Origin: JAGOBX01 sp017999075 [NCBI: Candidatus Babelota bacterium]
GTDB lineage: Bacteria > JAGOBX01
Direction of reading: 5' to 3'
NCBI GenBank assembly: GCA_017999075.1
Contig: JAGOBX010000072.1
Span: 1-11,026 of the forward strand
Length of the DNA: 11,026 bases
The translations under genes were made by a program, and so were the position numbers. This document shows positions 1-5,796 of the stretch, piece after piece. Position 1 is the stretch's first letter; the number at the start of each line of letters is the position of its first letter. The notes beneath the pieces are model-generated. The model was not told the DNA's origin, did no database searches, and saw only the letters and a list, made by a program, of their open reading frames with translations.

Positions 1-977
1 GCAAACTTTACTTTGCAGAATTAGGGCTTTATTATTTCAATGCAAGATTTTTTGATCCGCGGACAGCGTCTTTTATATCTCCAGACCCTGCGGACATAGA
101 TTTAAATGACCCGTTCACTTTTGCAAACCCCTATGCTTTTTGTAATAATAATCCGTGGAGGTATACGGATCCCACGGGGATGTGGGTTAATGAAACTAAT
201 GAAAAGGGTTATCCACAATATAAGAGTAGAGGATTGGATATTGTTGATAAAGCATATGATAGTATTTTAAATGTTGGTGGATTATTGCCTGGCGTTGGTT
301 CTACTGCATGTAATATAGCTTCTAATATAAAAAGTTTTTCTAATAATTCCGCTGGTAGAAATACATTTGAAATTACGTCAACAGGAATTGATCTTGCCGG
401 CGATATAACCGAAAAATTATCTTTAAAAGCTTTAGGAAAATTATGCGGGGCATATCAATTATACGGTTCTGGGAAAAATTTTTTAGAAGCAATAAGTAAT
501 TATAATTCTCTAATTTTTGAAATAGCTCGGGAAAGATACGGTGGTATTGTACAACCTACCAAAACATATCAACCAGCTGATATTTATACTAAAGCAAAAG
601 AAAATATAGTTCGAAGCCATAATAATAATCTTTACACTTATAAAAAAAATGATGAAATTCTATATTCTACGTATGATAACGAAGTTTTTCACGCTCAAAT
701 TGCATGCAAAATAATTGAAGATGTTCAATTAAAATTACTTGAATTCTTTTTAGCTAATAATGATAAGGCAACAAATGACATAAAAAAATATAAATCTTTT
801 GACATAAGTACTATTAAACATAAAGCAGTTTTTAATAATTTTTATAAAATTTTTAAACCAAAATTGGCAAAATATTCAGAAATTATTTTTAAAGTTCCGG
901 ATATCAAAGATTCGCAAGAAAAATATTTAAGAGCCGAGGATGGATGGAATGAATACCAAATTGTTCCGGATAACTAA
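1..977 (+). CDS. RHS-repeat protein, C-terminal end with variable toxin-like tail (5' truncated)
   Basis: The frame is open from base 3, so the gene starts upstream of the window. The first ~58 codons encode the RHS-repeat-associated core signature: GLYYFNARFFDPRTASFISP, then DPFTFANPYAFCNNNPWRYT, ending in DPTG at about 168-179. In RHS/YD polymorphic toxins this motif closes the beta-cocoon, and what follows is the exchangeable toxin. The tail here is ~265 residues. It begins with a Gly/Ala-rich, weakly hydrophobic part (nt ~260-500, including GGLLPGVGSTACNIASNI), which resembles a pre-toxin or membrane-interacting segment. The last ~130 residues are polar and rich in Lys, Asn, Tyr and Phe. 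I see no nuclease HNH, ADP-ribosyltransferase or deaminase motif, so the activity is unknown. The stop lies inside the next gene, as is usual for toxin/immunity pairs. Base composition is very AT-rich in the tail. Confidence 0.88.
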   Translation, partial: KLYFAELGLYYFNARFFDPRTASFISPDPADIDLNDPFTFANPYAFCNNNPWRYTDPTGMWVNETNEKGYPQYKSRGLDIVDKAYDSILNVGGLLPGVGSTACNIASNIKSFSNNSAGRNTFEITSTGIDLAGDITEKLSLKALGKLCGAYQLYGSGKNFLEAISNYNSLIFEIARERYGGIVQPTKTYQPADIYTKAKENIVRSHNNNLYTYKKNDEILYSTYDNEVFHAQIACKIIEDVQLKLLEFFLANNDKATNDIKKYKSFDISTIKHKAVFNNFYKIFKPKLAKYSEIIFKVPDIKDSQEKYLRAEDGWNEYQIVPDN

Positions 978-1962
978 ATTATTATTGATTTGTAGTGTTA
1001 TTTTTTTTTCCTATTGTACTGAAAATGCCAGTCAGTCTTCAAATGATTTTAAAAATTCCGATAAAAATTACGATACTAATTATGAAAAAAAAATTCCCGA
1101 TAACCCTCAACAAATATATGATATAACCCAAAATATAATCCGTAAAATAAAAACAAATCCAGACTATATAAATGTAGAAGATAATTTTAATTTTTTAATA
1201 TATCTATATACTCATAATAAAAAATACATCAATGCACATGAGTATTATTCAAAAGGCATAAGAAGCGATATTATAGGTTCATTTAAAAAAAGTAAATCTG
1301 TTTTAAGTGATACTCAGATTGCTATTATTGAAAATCTTCCTGATACACGACTTCAATTTATTAATTTTCTCTTTGAAATGGGTTCAAAAAAATATTCTGA
1401 TGATTATCTAATCAATATATTAAATAAAAAATTCGATAATTTGGTTAATAAAAATGATTCTTTGGAATATGATGATGTTTTTATATGTGTTGAAATATTA
1501 AATAAAATGCAATCAAAAAAAGCCATACCTTTAATAAAAAAAATTATTTATAAAACTGACGATCATGCTTTGATATCAGCTTCTTTTCGCCTATTGAGTA
1601 AAGCAAATGAAAAGGATGTTATACCATATATTTATAATTTTTTAACTTCCGCAAGGAGTCAATATGAATCAAGCATTTTGGGTAATTTTAAATATATCCA
1701 AGATGAAAAAACTATTGATTTTTTAATTGATTATGCTAACAATAAAATAATTAAGCAGATAAACAAACATGATGATTTTTATAATTATACTGACTTAAGT
1801 AATATAATTGATGTATTTCAAATTGTAAAAGATAAAAAAGCAATACCTTTTTTATATAAATTAAAAAACAAAGAAATTATTATAAATTTCAATAGATCGA
1901 CTACATCAAAAGCTTTAATGGATGATGTTGAAAAAGCTATTCAAGAAATTGAAGGGAAATAA
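949..1962 (+). CDS. Lipoprotein with HEAT-like repeats, candidate immunity protein of the RHS toxin
   Basis: I place the start at 949: GAGG at 936-939 lies 9 bases upstream, and this gives a clean lipoprotein signal peptide (MNTK, hydrophobic core to FFSYC, lipidated Cys at residue 23). An in-frame ATG at 940 is possible but adds an acidic residue to the n-region. The mature part of about 315 residues has a polar Asn/Ser/Asp linker and then helical units. Several carry a repeated pattern of KKAIPLIKKI, KDVIPYIYNFL and KKAIPFLYKL type (about residues 185-300), like degenerate HEAT/PBS-lyase repeats. The gene overlaps the RHS stop by 29 bp, which suggests translational coupling. Membrane-anchored immunity proteins protect the producer from sibling toxins in the periplasm, so a periplasm- or membrane-acting toxin is my inference. 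No named immunity family is recognised. It could also be an accessory adaptor. Confidence 0.72.
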   Translation: MNTKLFRITKLLLICSVIFFSYCTENASQSSNDFKNSDKNYDTNYEKKIPDNPQQIYDITQNIIRKIKTNPDYINVEDNFNFLIYLYTHNKKYINAHEYYSKGIRSDIIGSFKKSKSVLSDTQIAIIENLPDTRLQFINFLFEMGSKKYSDDYLINILNKKFDNLVNKNDSLEYDDVFICVEILNKMQSKKAIPLIKKIIYKTDDHALISASFRLLSKANEKDVIPYIYNFLTSARSQYESSILGNFKYIQDEKTIDFLIDYANNKIIKQINKHDDFYNYTDLSNIIDVFQIVKDKKAIPFLYKLKNKEIIINFNRSTTSKALMDDVEKAIQEIEGK

Positions 1963-1996
1963 TCCTCTTACTGGCTACAAAATCAATCCGCGTGCA

Positions 1997-2010
1997 TTGT
2001 AAATTTACAA
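1997..2010. repeat. 14-bp perfect palindrome after the lipoprotein gene
   Basis: TTGTAAATTTACAA is a perfect palindrome 35 bp after the lipoprotein stop. It lacks a following T-run, so it is a weak terminator candidate. It could equally be a protein-binding site. Function unknown. Confidence 0.35.
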
Positions 2011-2164
2011 ATTGGTACCAGGTTTCTTCTTTCGCCTTTTTCATTTTTTGATGATAAAAATAGTGTCATTCTTCTACATTTCTACATTTACAATTTTCAA
2101 CTTTGATTTTTCCTTGCTTTCAATTTTTTTCCAATTCCTCCCCTCGTTCGTTCCGGCTTCGGTC

Positions 2165-2245
2165 GGCTGCGTATGTTTGCGGATGTTCGCCCAGTGTCGC
2201 ATATCAGCGCCGATATACGACACAGGGCTGCCGCAAACCGCAGCC
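2165..2245 (+). repeat. 81-nt nested long hairpin
   Basis: Successive arms pair in order. GGCTGCG (2165-2171) pairs with CGCAGCC (2239-2245). GTTTGCGG (2175-2182) pairs with CCGCAAAC (2231-2238). GCCC (2189-2192) pairs with GGGC (2225-2228). GTGTCG (2194-2199) pairs with CGACAC (2218-2223), and ATATC (2201-2205) with GATAT (2212-2216), leaving a 6-nt loop. Only small bulges interrupt the rod. It could be a structured RNA, a hairpin recognised as folded single-stranded DNA, or the palindromic part of a dispersed repeat. Nothing in the sequence decides which. Confidence 0.6.
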
Positions 2246-2250
2246 TTAGT

Positions 2251-2270
2251 CGGCAGTGCTTACACTGCCG
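2251..2270 (+). repeat. Perfect 8-bp stem-loop beside the long hairpin
   Basis: CGGCAGTG, the tetraloop CTTA, then CACTGCCG. It lies five bases after the 81-nt hairpin, so the two probably belong to one structured unit. No T-run follows, which argues against a terminator. Confidence 0.55.
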
Positions 2271-2320
2271 CTCGCAGTCGCTCAAAAAATAAATAAAACG
2301 TTTTACCTTCAATTCATCGC

Positions 2321-2346
2321 ATAGCCTTTCGGCTATTATTTTTTTT
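2321..2346 (+). terminator. Rho-independent terminator-like hairpin
   Basis: The stem ATAGCC, loop TTTC and stem GGCTAT are followed by TA and a run of eight T (2339-2346). This is the usual intrinsic terminator layout on the plus strand. It would end a transcript that includes the two hairpins upstream, or read-through from the RHS/lipoprotein operon. Confidence 0.55.
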
Positions 2347-2890
2347 CGCTCCTGCGGCCGCTTGCGCGGACACCGTGCGCCGTTCTCTCTCTCGGGGAGG
2401 AATATTCCGAACACTCGCAACGATAGCCAAACGCTCGCGCTGATGGACGCACGAAGCAACGCTGGCGTAAGTTCTCAAATTCCGGCGATTGAATCATTGC
2501 TGTCTGCTTCGTCATCACCAATCACATCACACACCGCAGACTTTGACAAATACCAAGCCCACCCGCCGAAGCATAGCAAGTTTGCCGTGCACCCTTCAGA
2601 AATAATTTTGCATATTTTTTTTCAGCCAACAAATTTATATTTTAACCAGCAAAAACAAATCACTGAAACCCCGAAAAATAAAGCATTTCAATAATACACA
2701 AATCTAAAACCGCATAAAACACTTACTTTCAACGCTTCAATATTCCAATCGCTGAAACCTATATAAAAATCTATATTTAAAATCAATACTAATTACGAAC
2801 CCTTTAAAATCCGGCATTTCAATGTCTTTTAATTCAGGGTGCTTCGCCCACAAAGGAAAACTGCGGGTGCTTTGCAAACTTGCTAATCTC

Positions 2891-3289
2891 CGGCGGGTCA
2901 AGACTTGCGCGAGTAATCGCCCGCCGTCCTGCCCGAATCCCGCTTGCGCCGCCCGCGCAAACCTCCCCGTCCCGCCAAATTTTTTTGCGCCGTCATTCAG
3001 GACAAAAAATGATGATGGAGTATACATAATATCAATATTATGTAGACCCGAAGGGCGAAGCGGCGCGGGAGTATCAAGCCAACTTACGATAAGATAATCT
3101 TATCGGAAGTAAGCCCGACCAGTCGAAGCCGCGCCTGCAATCTGACACGATGTCAGATAGGCAAGGATTGCCGGTGCAGAGTGCGGCGGAGGCGGGCGGG
3201 CTGGTGGCTGGTGGCAGGCGAGCCGCCGACATTGAAAAAAAATAATTTTAAACAAAGGCGGCTCAGTCTGACAGATACTCCAAGCCGCC
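2891..3289. repeat. Cluster of six short perfect inverted repeats
   Basis: Six hairpin-forming units lie within 400 bp. They are CGGCGGG/CCCGCCG (2891-2926), TACATAATAT/ATATTATGTA (3023-3044), CGATAAGAT/ATCTTATCG (3087-3105) with an outer CTTAC/GTAAG, ATCTGACA/TGTCAGAT (3140-3158) with outer GCCT/AGGC, GGCAA/TTGCC (3160-3172) and GGCGGCT/AGCCGCC (3257-3289). No gene overlaps them credibly. Such density is typical of REP/BIME-like or transposon-end-derived repeats. The function is unknown. Confidence 0.5.
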
Positions 3290-3371
3290 GCTCCAATCAT
3301 CATTTAGCAATTCGTTTCAATTCATTTCTCAAAAGGCGGCAATCCTTTTATTTGGCGGGACGGGGAGGTTT
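2959..3371. repeat. 413-bp segment bounded by 22-bp perfect inverted repeats (MITE-like)
   Basis: The 22 bases at 2959-2980 (core CCTCCCCGTCCCGCC) are the exact reverse complement of 3350-3371 (core GGCGGGACGGGGAGG). Pairing breaks down outside them. The enclosed DNA has no plausible gene but is full of hairpins, which resembles a miniature inverted-repeat element. I do not see a clear target-site duplication at the borders. An alternative is two oppositely oriented copies of a dispersed short repeat. Confidence 0.45.
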
Positions 3372-3373
3372 TG

Positions 3374-3436
3374 CATTGCAATAAATCATTGCCGCAAATC
3401 ACAATTGTAATTCATTGCAGTAAATCAATTGTAATT
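3374..3436 (+). repeat. Degenerate short direct repeats (CATTGC-N3-AAATCA)
   Basis: Three 15-bp units, CATTGC plus three variable bases plus AAATCA, start at 3374, 3387 and 3413, spacings of 13 and 26 bp. The last two are each followed by ATTGTAATTC after a short gap. The array abuts the right inverted repeat of the 413-bp segment. Function unknown. Confidence 0.4.
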
Positions 3437-3527
3437 CGCGCCGCATTAGGCAAATCGAAAAATGGCGGAGGGTGTTCAGCAAAAACAAATTTGCTACGGG
3501 GATTAGATATTTTAATAAAAAAATAAT

Positions 3528-3556
3528 TTGACATTACACTACAGTTATTATAATAT
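3528..3556 (+). promoter_or_regulatory. Sigma70-type promoter of the nucleotidyltransferase pair
   Basis: A consensus -35 TTGACA (3528-3533), a 17-bp spacer and TAATAT (3551-3556). An overlapping TATAAT at 3549-3554 would give a 15-bp spacer. The start of transcription would fall near 3563, about 40 bases before the first gene. The AT-rich surroundings favour function. Confidence 0.7.
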
Positions 3557-3585
3557 TGGCTTAAATGTAGTTTAATTGTAGTTTA
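3538..3585 (+). promoter_or_regulatory. Candidate operator with three TGTAGT half-sites
   Basis: ACTACA at 3538-3543 lies in the promoter spacer. TGTAGTTTA occurs at 3566-3574 and again at 3577-3585, exactly one helical turn (11 bp) apart, straddling the expected transcription start. An inverted half-site plus two phased direct ones around a promoter suggests repressor binding. Autoregulation by the pair downstream, as in many toxin-antitoxin operons, is inference. Confidence 0.4.
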
Positions 3586-3602
3586 TTTTTCAAGAAAATA
3601 TT

Positions 3603-3923
3603 ATGGAACTTTTAATTTCTATTTTGCAGGAAGAATTAGAAAACTCTAAAAATAAATTAAAACATTATGCGGAAAAATCTCCGATTCTTGCAAAAGCGCA
3701 TTTACAACCAATTATAAAGGGCAAACAAAAATATTATTATTTAAAATATCGTTCCGGCATTAAAATCAAATCTGAATATATAGGAAAACTATCAAAAGAA
3801 GAATTACAAAAATACAATCTTGAAATAGCCGAAGCCAAAAAAGAAAAGGAAATAATTCGTAAACTCAAAAATAGAATAAGATTTATTGAAAAAAGCTTGA
3901 AATACAAATCATTGACGGAATAA
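3603..3923 (+). CDS. Small basic coiled-coil protein (DUF6788-like), partner of the nucleotidyltransferase
   Basis: This is a 106-residue protein. Residues 1-25 form a helix rich in Glu, Lys and Leu. Residues ~35-60 hold a beta-like core, IIKGKQKYYYLKYRSGIKIK followed by SEYIGKLSKEEL. A charged helix follows to the end (residues 66-100). The 'kG..yYYLkyR.G.k.kSeYIGkls.eel' pattern matches small proteins of DUF6788 type as I recall them, which have no known activity. The core could contact nucleic acid and the helices could mediate dimerisation. It is the first gene of a tight two-gene operon, 5 bp before the nucleotidyltransferase, with no strong Shine-Dalgarno. By position it could be an antitoxin or regulatory subunit, but nothing in the sequence proves that. 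Confidence 0.7.
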   Translation: MELLISILQEELENSKNKLKHYAEKSPILAKAHLQPIIKGKQKYYYLKYRSGIKIKSEYIGKLSKEELQKYNLEIAEAKKEKEIIRKLKNRIRFIEKSLKYKSLTE

Positions 3924-3928
3924 ATAAA

Positions 3929-4609
3929 ATGAACCAAAAAAACGAATTTAATAAAATCATACAAATAATTTTAGATAATGATTTATCAGAAAAAATAATT
4001 CTTATTGGCAGTTGGGCGTATTATTTATATTGCACAAAATTATTTTCAAAACCAAAAGAATTATCTACATTACGTACAACCGATATTGATTTTTATATTC
4101 CGAGACATTTACGAATGGATAAAAATATTAATGTTTGTAAAATTTTAAAAGAAAACGGTTATGAACACACAAAAGACATTGACGGATACGATAGATTTTT
4201 TTCACAGGATTTTAATATTGAATTTATTACAGATGAAATCGGCGCAGGTTCAAACAAACCATATCATTTAAAAAAATTGAATCTTGAAATCGTTCAACTT
4301 CGTTATACAAATTTATTAAGTCAAAATATAATAGAAATACCTTTTGCAAAAAATCAAATAATAAAAGTTCCGCAGCCAGAAAATTTCGCGCTTCATAAAT
4401 TAATCATTGCAAATTTAAGGAAAAACAAAGGGAAAACAGATAAAGACATACAGCAAGCAGTTGACATAATTAAAATTCTTATTCAAACAAAACAATTTTG
4501 CAAAATTAAAGAATTATATAATCAATTGCCTAAGAAATGGCGTAAACGGATAGACAAAACTTTAGAAACTGCTAACGAATTTTATTTAAAAAATTTAATC
4601 AAAACATAA
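3929..4609 (+). CDS. Nucleotidyltransferase-fold protein (NTP_transf_8 / GSU2403-like)
   Basis: This 226-residue protein has minimal nucleotidyltransferase motifs: ILIGSWAYYLY (Gly27-Ser28), then TTDIDFYIP with the DxD pair Asp52/Asp54, and a third acidic strand NIEFI (Glu98). The downstream blocks GAGSNKPYHLKKL, PQPENFALHKLIIANLRK (residues ~145-165) and LPKKWRKRIDKTL fit the NTP_transf_8/GSU2403 family of about this length. Proteins of this fold transfer a nucleotide to RNA, protein or small molecules, and several are toxins or abortive-infection effectors (AbiEii, MenA). The substrate of this family is not known to me. It is co-transcribed with the 106-residue gene. The GS and DxD residues are intact, so an active enzyme is likely. 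A toxin role is inference from gene arrangement. Confidence 0.78.
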   Translation: MNQKNEFNKIIQIILDNDLSEKIILIGSWAYYLYCTKLFSKPKELSTLRTTDIDFYIPRHLRMDKNINVCKILKENGYEHTKDIDGYDRFFSQDFNIEFITDEIGAGSNKPYHLKKLNLEIVQLRYTNLLSQNIIEIPFAKNQIIKVPQPENFALHKLIIANLRKNKGKTDKDIQQAVDIIKILIQTKQFCKIKELYNQLPKKWRKRIDKTLETANEFYLKNLIKT

Positions 4610-4617
4610 ATAATAAG

Positions 4618-4983
4618 TTATTTCATTAAATCAATTTTAGCTTTAAAAACTATAGATTTGATAACTTCTTTTATTATTTTTTTTCTTTCATCATCAATTT
4701 TTTCTACACCTTCAAAAAGTTCAATCAATTCTTTATCTTTCAATCTGTCTTTTGCCTCACTGTTTATTTCACCGGTAAGAATATAATCTATTGATGTTCC
4801 TAATGCTCGTGATAAGTATATTAATGTTTCAGCTGCCGGAATTATCTTATCATGTTCATATTTAGAAATCTGATTGTTGTCTACATTAATTTTAGTTGCC
4901 AATTCCAACTGTGATAATTTTTTATGCTGTCGCAATTCTTTAATTCGGTTGCCTAAAGTTTGTTTTATTTGTTTTTCTTTCAT
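4618..4983 (-). CDS. XRE/Cro-CI family transcriptional repressor
   Basis: 121 residues. An HTH_3 domain spans residues ~11-69: LGNRIKELRQHKKLSQLELA, a second helix, the recognition region NQISKYEHDKIIPAAETL and the closing helices LIYLSRALGTSIDYIL. The C-terminal ~50 residues are charged and helical, probably for dimerisation. It has no LexA-type peptidase domain, so release from DNA would need another signal. The start is backed by GAGG, 10 bases upstream on the minus strand. The gene is convergent with the nucleotidyltransferase (8 bp apart) and divergent from the primase operon, whose promoter carries a matching type of palindrome. A phage-like or plasmid-like copy-control or lysogeny-type switch is the likely role. 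Confidence 0.85.
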   Translation of the reverse strand: MKEKQIKQTLGNRIKELRQHKKLSQLELATKINVDNNQISKYEHDKIIPAAETLIYLSRALGTSIDYILTGEINSEAKDRLKDKELIELFEGVEKIDDERKKIIKEVIKSIVFKAKIDLMK

Positions 4984-5020
4984 CTCAAATTTGCCTCAAT
5001 ATTATTATTAAATTTCTATA

Positions 5021-5049
5021 AACATAATATTCTTTTAAAATTTTTACAA
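5021..5049 (-). promoter_or_regulatory. Probable promoter of the XRE repressor gene
   Basis: On the minus strand, TTGTAA (5044-5049) lies 17 bp from TATGTT (5021-5026). This leaves about 35-40 bases of leader before the repressor ATG. Neither box is perfect. It does not overlap the ATACTAA operator, so the repressor may act mainly on the rightward promoter. Confidence 0.4.
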
Positions 5050-5081
5050 GAAATAATTTTGAGCTGAAATAAAAAAACTGC

Positions 5082-5110
5082 TTGACAATTTAGTATCTAC
5101 ATACTAATAT
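5082..5110 (+). promoter_or_regulatory. Sigma70-type rightward promoter of the primase operon
   Basis: TTGACA (5082-5087), a 17-bp spacer, TAATAT (5105-5110): the same boxes and spacing as the promoter at 3528. Transcription would start near 5117 and give a leader of about 335 nt before the DUF5659-like gene. Confidence 0.72.
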
Positions 5111-5128
5111 TTTAATTATAATACTAAA
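5090..5128 (+). promoter_or_regulatory. Candidate repressor operator (TTAGTAT-N4-ATACTAA plus one half-site)
   Basis: A perfect palindrome, TTAGTAT (5090-5096), CTAC, ATACTAA (5101-5107), fills the promoter spacer and enters the -10 box. A further ATACTAAA (5121-5128) follows 20 bp later, about two helical turns, at the expected transcription start. Binding here would block RNA polymerase. The divergent XRE gene 100 bp away is the obvious candidate binder, as with CI/Cro-type proteins, but the pairing is inferred from position. Confidence 0.6.
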
Positions 5129-5157
5129 ATGAATTTTTGGATTTTTTTTTAATTTTT

Positions 5158-5416
5158 CCGCTTTTAGCGGTCAGAAAAGTAAAAAAAGGGAATAGAAAAG
5201 AAAAAAGGACGTTCAGTTAATCAGTTTGGTCGCCGATAACCGAACGCCCCGGCAAATTAAAAACGACTTAGTAAGCCGTTAATAATTAAACAGAATTATA
5301 CCACAGAAACGGCTCACAGTCAATTTAATTCCTCAATTTTTAATTCCCTGTTTTTCGCGGTTTCTAAATATAACCGCGAAAATTTAGCAGTTTTCTAAAT
5401 TCATAACGAAAACTGC
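5158..5416 (+). promoter_or_regulatory. Structured leader with tandem stem-loops, possible origin or attenuator
   Basis: The leader holds several hairpins. CCGCT/AGCGG spans 5158-5170. CGTTCAGTT pairs with AACCGAACG (5210-5246, one mismatch). AACGACTTA pairs with TAAGCCGTT (5262-5280, one mismatch). Two perfect tandem hairpins follow: TTTTCGCGGTT/AACCGCGAAAA (5352-5382, 11 bp) and GCAGTTTTC/GAAAACTGC (5387-5416, 9 bp). AGCCGTT (5274-5280) can pair instead with AACGGCT (5308-5314), so two folds compete. TCTAAAT recurs at 5363, 5394 and 5420. None of the stems has a terminator T-run. Candidate roles are a replication or priming origin for the primase, or a regulatory leader. Confidence 0.5.
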
Positions 5417-5454
5417 AATTCTAAATAAATTATAGACGGCGGGAGGTGAAAACA

Positions 5455-5796
5455 ATGTCAGTAAAACTTAGCGATGTTTGGAATTGCGCGTATTTGTTAA
5501 TCAACGGCGTTCAGATTGATAATGTTGAAGTAATAAACAATAACGAAAAATTATCAGTTTATTTTGTATTATCAGGAAAGGACGCGGAAAAACTCGATAT
5601 GGAATTTAAGACCGGAAAAGCAAGCGCGAACATTACGCAGTTAAAATTAACTGTTACGCATTTAAAAGATTTGATGTTCGACAAGCTGCGCGAAACGCGC
5701 GACCAGCAAAATTTTTCAAAACAAAATCTTATAAGGAAGGGAATTAAAAATGATAACCGTTTCAAAAGAAACTATCAGCAAAGCCAAAACTTCTAA
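5455..5796 (+). CDS. DUF5659-like small protein, first gene of the primase operon
   Basis: 113 residues. The ATG at 5455 is chosen because GGGAGG (5441-5446) sits 8 bases upstream. An in-frame GTG at 5446 overlaps that Shine-Dalgarno and is unlikely. Residues ~1-78 show the DUF5659 pattern as I know it: a start like KLSDVWNCAYLLINGVQIDN, then a strand VYFVLSG, an acidic turn (KDAEKLDMEF) and a closing helix TQLKLTVTHLKDLMFDKL. The tail is basic and Asn/Gln-rich (NDNRFKRNYQQSQNF), perhaps nucleic-acid binding. The family is small and uncharacterised, and I recall it next to large CHC2/Toprim proteins on mobile elements. The gene overlaps the primase by 47 bp, which implies coupled translation. 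A role as priming or loading accessory is inference. Confidence 0.65.
   Translation: MSVKLSDVWNCAYLLINGVQIDNVEVINNNEKLSVYFVLSGKDAEKLDMEFKTGKASANITQLKLTVTHLKDLMFDKLRETRDQQNFSKQNLIRKGIKNDNRFKRNYQQSQNF

Larger units (their letters stand above)
1963..3527. other. 1.5-kb stretch without credible genes, GC-rich and hairpin-dense
   Basis: Every open frame here is short, overlaps others on both strands, and reads as low-complexity Arg/Cys/Pro-rich protein with no recognisable domain or ribosome binding site. Composition changes sharply from AT-rich coding DNA to GC-rich blocks (about 2130-2620 and 2820-3480), separated by an AT-rich gap (about 2620-2820) in which I see nothing. The GC-rich blocks hold the hairpins and repeats listed separately. 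The stretch most resembles dispersed intergenic repeat DNA or a decayed mobile element between the RHS locus and the next module. Confidence 0.6.

Noticed and set aside
2175-2238. Possible integron attC site (GTTTGCGG ... CCGCAAAC)
   Set aside because: attC requires RYYYAAC at the left and GTTRRRY at the right. Here the motifs point the opposite way, and no integron integrase or cassette array is present.
2012-2459. Open frames on both strands in the GC-rich block (hydrophobic-then-Arg-rich on plus, Arg/Cys-rich on minus)
   Set aside because: They overlap each other and the nested hairpins, have no ribosome binding site or recognisable domain, and arise from GC-rich repeat DNA.
2737-3384. 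Further short open frames on both strands
   Set aside because: They run through the inverted repeats and have implausible composition and no start signal.
3374-3436. CRISPR-like array
   Set aside because: Units are 15 bp, degenerate and irregularly spaced, with no spacers and no cas genes.
5129-5152. Seven-codon leader peptide MNFWIFF just after the primase promoter
   Set aside because: It has no Shine-Dalgarno, sits about 12 bases from the expected transcript start, and its run of Phe is explained by T-rich DNA.
5446-5454. GTG start three codons upstream for the DUF5659-like gene
   Set aside because: It overlaps the GGGAGG Shine-Dalgarno, which is well spaced for the ATG at 5455.
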